Assembly: GCF_949298305.1 (NCBI RefSeq)
Contig: NZ_CASFWU010000020.1
Span: 1 to 43,752, forward strand
Length of the DNA stretch: 43,752 nt
From: an uncultured Bacteroides sp.
Lineage (GTDB): Bacteria > Bacteroidota > Bacteroidia > Bacteroidales > Bacteroidaceae
Reading direction: 5' to 3'
In this document: positions 40,010 to 43,752 of the stretch, piece after piece
Position numbering within the stretch: the stretch's first letter is position 1
Layout of the letters: every line of letters starts with the position of its first letter
The notes under the pieces: generated by a model
Databases searched by the model: none
The model's input: the letters and a program-made list of their open reading frames with translations, nothing else
What the model was told of the DNA's origin: nothing
Translations under genes and position numbers: made by a program

Positions 40010-41302
40010 ATGGGATATTTATTCACATCCGAATCGGTGTCCGAAGGACACCCCGACAAAGTGGCCGACCAGATATCGGACGCTGTGCTTGACAAACTGC
40101 TGGCCTACGACCCCAGTTCAAAAGTAGCTTGCGAAACGCTGGTGACTACCGGACAGGTAGTACTGGCAGGTGAAGTGAAAACCAAAGCCTATGTGGACCT
40201 CCAGCTCATTGCCCGCGAGGTCATCAAGAAAATCGGTTATACCAAGGGCGAGTACATGTTCGAGAGCAACTCGTGCGGCGTGCTGAGCGCCATTCACGAG
40301 CAGAGCCCCGACATCAACCGCGGCGTGGAGCGCCAGGACCCCATGGAACAGGGTGCCGGCGACCAGGGCATGATGTTCGGCTATGCCACCAACGAGACCG
40401 AGAACTACATGCCCCTCTCGCTCGACCTGGCACACCGCATCCTGCAGGTGCTGGCCGACATACGCCGTGAGGGCAGGCAGATGACTTACCTGCGCCCCGA
40501 CTCGAAGAGCCAGGTGACCATCGAATACGACGACAACGGCACGCCCGTGCGCATTGACACCATCGTCGTCTCCACCCAGCACGACGACTTCATCCAGCCC
40601 GCCGACGACACCGAGGCCGCCCAGCTGAAGGCTGACGAGGAGATGCTGGCCATTATCCGCCGCGACGTCATCGAGGTGCTCATGCCCCGCGTCATCGCCT
40701 CCATCCACGCACCCAAGGTGCTGGCCCTGTTCAACGACGACATCAAGTACCACGTCAACCCCACGGGCAAGTTCGTCATCGGCGGACCTCACGGCGACAG
40801 CGGACTGACGGGACGCAAAATCATTGTGGACACCTACGGCGGCAAGGGCGCACACGGCGGCGGAGCCTTCTCGGGCAAGGACCCCTCGAAGGTGGACCGT
40901 TCGGCAGCCTACGCCGCCCGCCACATCGCCAAGAACCTGGTGGCTGCCGGCGTGGCGGACGAGATGCTGGTACAGGTCAGCTATGCCATCGGCGTGGCAC
41001 GCCCCATCAACATCTACGTCAATACCTACGGACGCAGCCATGTGAACATGACCGACGGCGAGATAGCCCGCAAGATTGACGAGCTCTTCGACCTTCGTCC
41101 CAAAGCCATCGAAGACCGCCTGAAGCTGCGCAATCCCATCTATCAGGAGACCGCCGCCTACGGCCACATGGGCCGCGAGCCGCAAGTGGTCACCAAGCAC
41201 TTCCGCAGCCGCTACGAAGGCGACAAGGACGTGGAGGTAGAGCTCTTCACCTGGGAGAAGCTGGACTATGTGGACAAGGTGAAGGCTGCCTTCGGACTCT
41301 GA
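40010..41302 (+). CDS. metK: S-adenosylmethionine synthetase
   Basis: This 430-residue cytoplasmic enzyme makes SAM from methionine and ATP. The N-terminal signature is SESVSEGHPDKVADQISDAV with the catalytic His14 and the metal-binding Asp. The methionine/ATP loop GAGDQGMMFGYA lies near residue 118, and the P-loop-like signature GGAFSGKDPSKVDRSAAYAA near residue 285. The length matches the longer Bacteroidetes type. It is preceded by its own promoter and a SAM-II-like riboswitch and followed by a strong terminator, so it is a single-gene unit. C-ending codons are frequent, as expected of a highly expressed gene. Confidence 0.98.
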   Translation: MGYLFTSESVSEGHPDKVADQISDAVLDKLLAYDPSSKVACETLVTTGQVVLAGEVKTKAYVDLQLIAREVIKKIGYTKGEYMFESNSCGVLSAIHEQSPDINRGVERQDPMEQGAGDQGMMFGYATNETENYMPLSLDLAHRILQVLADIRREGRQMTYLRPDSKSQVTIEYDDNGTPVRIDTIVVSTQHDDFIQPADDTEAAQLKADEEMLAIIRRDVIEVLMPRVIASIHAPKVLALFNDDIKYHVNPTGKFVIGGPHGDSGLTGRKIIVDTYGGKGAHGGGAFSGKDPSKVDRSAAYAARHIAKNLVAAGVADEMLVQVSYAIGVARPINIYVNTYGRSHVNMTDGEIARKIDELFDLRPKAIEDRLKLRNPIYQETAAYGHMGREPQVVTKHFRSRYEGDKDVEVELFTWEKLDYVDKVKAAFGL

Positions 41303-41656
41303 ACATAGCTCCATCCTACTGATACCGGCAGATGGCCGCAACGCCTGTTTTTAAGACAAGTTGTGGCCATCTGTTTTTGTTTCTACAAATCTAAACACTC
41401 TGCCCGCGGTTTGCCGCAAATTCCCTTCCGTTGCACCTTCCGTGCAACAGTCGTTCAGTTTTTTTTCCTTCTTTTTCCTTATCCCGAGGGTGCGGAGGCA
41501 CCCGAAATCAGACAATCTGCACCCGAAATCAGACAATTGTCAGTTCTTCCCCTCTGTAATGTCTGAATATGGTCTGCCCTACCCGTAAAACATTCGTAAA
41601 CTTGCATCGCTGGAAAGCTAAAAAACGAATATGTAACTAAAAAAAATCTATGAATT
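41303..41656. other. 354-bp gap between metK and the second sigma factor gene
   Basis: It contains the metK terminator (41329-41378), a poly-T stretch near 41460-41480 and a tandem CCCGAAATCAGACAAT (around 41500-41537). A -7-like TAAACTTG near 41597 could start the sigma factor transcript. No gene is seen. Confidence 0.6.
41329..41378 (+). terminator. Rho-independent terminator of metK
   Basis: CAGATGGCC (41329-41337) pairs with GGCCATCTG (41365-41373), continued by CAAC/GTTG across one mismatch. TTTTTGTTTC follows directly. It lies 26 nt past the metK stop. Confidence 0.85.
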
Positions 41657-42160
41657 ATGAACAGTACAACTTTTGCGCAAGACCTTATAAAAGTGCAGGA
41701 TGATCTTTTGCGTTTTGCCTATAAGCTGACTTCGGACCGCGAAGAAGCCAATGACCTCCTCCAGGAGACTTCGCTCAAGGCACTGGACAACGAAGACAAG
41801 TACATGCCCGAAACCAATTTCAAGGGATGGATGTACACCATCATGCGAAACATCTTTATCAACAACTACCGCAAGGTGGTGCGCGAACAGACCTTTGTGG
41901 ACCAGACGGACAACCTCTATTACCTCAACTTCTCGCCCGACACCAGCTACGAGAGCACCGAGCGCGCCTACGACCTTAAGGAGATGCACCGGGTGGTCAA
42001 CGCCCTGCCGCGCGAGTACAAGATACCCTTCTCCATGCACATCTCGGGCTTCAAATACCGCGAGATAGCCGAGAAGCTGGACCTCCCCCTCGGCACGGTG
42101 AAGAGCCGCATCTTCTTCACCCGCCAGAAACTGCAGCAGGTGCTCAAGGATTTCCGCTGA
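41657..42160 (+). CDS. ECF-type RNA polymerase sigma factor (second)
   Basis: The 167-residue sigma-70 factor has region 2 at about 12-75 (EEANDLLQETSLKALDNEDK and NFKGWMYTIMRNIFINNYRK) and region 4 at about 112-162 (ALPREYKIPFSMHISGFKYR followed by EIAEKLDLPLGTVKSRIFFT). It is a different type from the factor at 1324-1806 and has no anti-sigma gene next to it. The next gene is 800 nt away and unrelated. Similar stand-alone factors occur across Bacteroidetes; I do not assign a named orthologue. A perfect 17-bp hairpin follows its stop. Confidence 0.93.
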   Translation: MNSTTFAQDLIKVQDDLLRFAYKLTSDREEANDLLQETSLKALDNEDKYMPETNFKGWMYTIMRNIFINNYRKVVREQTFVDQTDNLYYLNFSPDTSYESTERAYDLKEMHRVVNALPREYKIPFSMHISGFKYREIAEKLDLPLGTVKSRIFFTRQKLQQVLKDFR

Positions 42161-42218
42161 ACACCCCTCCCTGTCCGGGAGGCGTGCCTCTGGCCGGCCG
42201 CGTCCGTGCTTCGGCCTC

Positions 42219-42256
42219 CATGGAAAGTGGGCTGGTTCACCAGCCCACTTTCCATG
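42219..42256. terminator. Perfect 17-bp hairpin after the sigma factor gene
   Basis: CATGGAAAGTGGGCTGG (42219-42235), loop TTCA, then the exact complement at 42240-42256. It lies 59 nt past the stop. The T-tail (TTGCAATGTT) is weak, so it may be a processing or stabilising structure instead. Confidence 0.6.
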
Positions 42257-42353
42257 TTGCAATGTTCCGTCTCCATACGCTCCACACACCCTTTTTCCCT
42301 TGGGCGCTTGCCCTTAACCGTCTGTCCGATTGTTAGTAATATCGGCAAAAAGC

Positions 42354-42403
42354 TTGCAGAAAGTCGGCTTTAAGCGGATTTTGCCGACACGGTCTTTCTG
42401 CAA
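42354..42403. repeat. Long imperfect hairpin
   Basis: TTGCAGAAAG (42354-42363) pairs perfectly with CTTTCTGCAA (42394-42403). Inside, TCGGC (42364-42368) pairs with GCCGA (42383-42387), leaving a 6-nt one-sided bulge. No gene assignment is possible. Confidence 0.55.
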
Positions 42404-42457
42404 AAAACGCGAAACAGAGGCCGTGACGGCGCTTTCGGTATGTCTGGAGCGGCCACC

Positions 42458-42567
42458 GTGCAAGCTCCGTCCGTCTGCCATGCTTGTTTCGTCCGTGCGG
42501 AATGCTTGTTCGGAGCGGACAGATTGCTTGTTCGGTGGCCGCAGATTGCTTGTGCGGAGTGCCGGAA
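42458..42567. repeat. 22-nt phased array, five diverged units
   Basis: Units start at 42458, 42480, 42502, 42524 and 42546, exactly 22 nt apart. Most begin RTGCTTGT or TTGCTTGT. The first reads GTGCAAGC, as in unit 4 of 30039-30148. Sequence identity is lower than in the other arrays, but the period is exact. Confidence 0.75.
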
Positions 42568-42894
42568 AACCTGGTCGCGGCCTTCCGGAAGGATAGCCGT
42601 CTCCTTCCAAGCGGCTTTCCGGAGCCGGAAAGAGGGCGTTTCTCTCCTTCGGAAGCCGCTTTTCCCGCTCTTTCAAATGTAAGGATTTCGCTATCCGTCT
42701 GCCATGCAGCCGGTTGCTGATTTCCGCTTCCGTTTTTCCGTGCAAGCCGGGCGGCAGGCCGGAAAAACCGATTCTGGGGCATCGGAAAAGTCAAAGTGTC
42801 AAAATGTCAAGAAAGGAATCGGCCTTGTCCCAGGTGCGCCGGCGGCAGGCCGGGGCTGCGCTCCGCCAGCCCCATCTGAAAACAGGACTTTCGC

Positions 42895-42925
42895 TTTGCG
42901 CTTCCCACGGTTTGCACTATCTTTG
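42895..42925 (+). promoter_or_regulatory. Promoter of the LOG-family/DUF4271 genes
   Basis: TTTG (42895-42898), a 19-bp gap and TATCTTTG (42918-42925) form a complete Bacteroidetes promoter. The start codon follows 32 nt later. Confidence 0.75.
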
Positions 42926-42956
42926 CATCCGGTTATCACAAAGAAAGCAAAGAGCG

Positions 42957-43544
42957 ATGAATAAGATAAATTCGGTATGTGTTTACAGTGCGTCGAGCAC
43001 CAAGATTGACTCCATCTATTTCGAGACTGCGCACCAGCTGGGCACGCTGTTGGGCACGCAGGGCATCCGCCTGGTGAACGGTGCGGGCAACATGGGCCTC
43101 ATGGCTGCCGTGGCCGACTCGGTGCTGGCAGCCGGCGGCGCTGTGACGGGCGTCATTCCGCGCTTCATGGTGGAGCAGGGGTGGCACCACACGGGACTTA
43201 CCGAACTGGTGGAGGTGGACACCATGCACGAGCGCAAGCGGCGCATGGCCGAGCTGAGCGACGCCGTCATCGCCCTGCCCGGCGGATGCGGCACGCTGGA
43301 GGAGCTGCTGGAGGTCATCACCTGGAAGCAGCTGGGCCTCTACCTGAAGCCCATCGTCATCCTGAACGTGAAGGGCTACTACGACCCCCTGCTCGAAATG
43401 TTCGGCCGTGCGGCCGAGGAACACTTCATGGGTGCCCGCCACATGGACATCTGGCGCGTGGCCCGCACGCCGGCCGAAGCCCTCGAACTGGTCCGCACCA
43501 CCCCCCTGTGGGACGTTTCCATCCGTAAGTTTGCCGCGATATGA
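42957..43544 (+). CDS. LOG-family (TIGR00730) nucleotide-modifying protein
   Basis: The 195-residue Rossmann-fold protein belongs to the family of cytokinin riboside 5'-monophosphate phosphoribohydrolase (LOG). The signature PGGCGTLEE is at residues 108-116, with MHERKRRM (about 90-97) providing the conserved Arg, and NGAGNMGLM near residue 41. The bacterial activity is probably hydrolysis of the glycosidic bond in AMP-like nucleotides. ATG 42957 fits the promoter at 42895-42925; the longer open frame upstream is not coding. The next gene overlaps its stop by 4 nt. Confidence 0.93.
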   Translation: MNKINSVCVYSASSTKIDSIYFETAHQLGTLLGTQGIRLVNGAGNMGLMAAVADSVLAAGGAVTGVIPRFMVEQGWHHTGLTELVEVDTMHERKRRMAELSDAVIALPGGCGTLEELLEVITWKQLGLYLKPIVILNVKGYYDPLLEMFGRAAEEHFMGARHMDIWRVARTPAEALELVRTTPLWDVSIRKFAAI

Positions 43545-43752
43545 GTGAGCTGCTGGTACTTTGGACTGCCGGGACCGAGGCCATCCCCATTCCCTACGCT
43601 CCCTACATGGACGACTGTGTGGCGATGGTCCTGCTGGGCTGTTTCTTCCTCTCGGCCTACGTGCTTTCGCGCAGCCGCAAGTTCCTGAGCCAGCTGATGA
43701 AGGACTACCTGATGCACCGCGAGCGTGCCAGCATCTTCTCCACCTCCACGGC
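43541..43752 (+). CDS. DUF4271 membrane protein, 5' part
   Basis: The first 70 residues are visible; the gene runs off the window. The ATG overlaps the preceding stop (ATGA), showing translational coupling. The sequence MSELLVLWTAGTEAIPIPYA is followed by a membrane helix (about 28-43, CVAMVLLGCFFLSAYV) and a basic segment (RSRKFLSQLMKDYLMHRERA). This fits the N-terminus of DUF4271 proteins of Bacteroidetes, which are often found near hemD and rnpA. Function is unknown. Confidence 0.75.
   Translation, partial: MSELLVLWTAGTEAIPIPYAPYMDDCVAMVLLGCFFLSAYVLSRSRKFLSQLMKDYLMHRERASIFSTST

Larger units (their letters stand above)
42161..42956. other. 796-bp intergenic region with hairpins and a 22-nt array
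   Basis: No gene. Contents: hairpin 42219-42256, hairpin 42354-42403, the 22-nt array 42458-42567 and the promoter at 42895-42925. The stretches 42570-42760 and 42760-42890 show GC-rich sequence without recognisable features. Open frames here are repeat-driven and lack family similarity. Confidence 0.65.

Noticed and set aside
42714..42956. N-terminal extension of the LOG-family gene
   Set aside because: The extension overlaps the promoter at 42895-42925 and has no homology; the family starts at 42957.
4445..43544. Locating the replication origin from strand GC skew
   Set aside because: Counts by eye on a few lines were mixed: leuS and metK are C-rich on the plus strand, as expected from codon choice, so no skew switch could be claimed.
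1..43752. tRNA, rRNA or insertion sequence genes
   Set aside because: No cloverleaf, rRNA stretch, transposase or paired terminal repeats with a transposase were found in the gaps.

Overview
This window is a chromosomal segment of a member of the Bacteroidales, most probably Bacteroides or Phocaeicola. Three things point there. The gene families are typical of the group (DUF4294, DUF3098, DUF3836 and DUF4271 proteins, paired YitT proteins, a DUF1703-type ATPase/nuclease). The truB-queA-folK neighbourhood behind ftsX, DUF3098 and uppP has the Bacteroidetes order. Many genes are preceded by the Bacteroidetes promoter -7 box TAnnTTTG. I see no rRNA, tRNA, CRISPR array, phage or insertion sequence.

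Layout. 1-4.3 kb: a frameshifted DUF1703-type gene cut by the window edge, an ECF sigma factor with a membrane protein, and two EamA transporters. 4.4-10.0 kb: leuS, a YitT protein, rdgB and nadA. 10.0-16.4 kb: a SpoU-type RNA methyltransferase, a second YitT protein, a DUF4294 protein, an outer-membrane protein with a helix-hairpin-helix domain, and a radical SAM protein. 16.4-19.9 kb: an AT-rich block of four exported proteins on the minus strand, then a long AT-rich gap. 19.9-23.3 kb: ftsH, an HdeD-like protein and an AraC regulator. 23.3-26.1 kb (minus strand): a membrane-anchored nuclease, a TraB/GumN protein, a zinc-ribbon membrane protein and a DUF3836 protein. 26.4-32.4 kb: a membrane protein, a MORN/YwqK-repeat protein, a TPR lipoprotein with a C-terminal HTH, and the LemA/DUF3137 pair. 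33-39.7 kb: methyltransferase, ftsX, DUF3098, uppP, truB, queA, folK and an EEP-family hydrolase. 40-43.75 kb: metK behind a SAM-II-like riboswitch, a second ECF sigma factor, a LOG-family protein and the start of a DUF4271 protein.

What ordinary genes do not explain lies mostly between them. (1) Long hairpins built from arrays of 7-10 nt units followed by their reverse complement occur at six places. One is inserted in frame in leuS, one supplies the N-terminus of folK, and two fill the space between convergent stop codons and share a 61-nt block with one mismatch. (2) Four intergenic loci carry units phased at exactly 22 nt around the motif TGCTTGCATGGTCCGCG, with no unique spacers. (3) Two minus-strand promoters share an identical layout: three TTAAC direct repeats at 11-bp spacing ending exactly 22 bp before the -7 box. 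This looks like a PhoB/PhoP/OmpR-type operator, and it would control a cluster that includes a nuclease. (4) A group of DnaA-box-like TTATCAAC motifs lies around 10.1-11.4 kb.

All functional calls come from reading the translated sequence and from memory of protein families. No database search was run.
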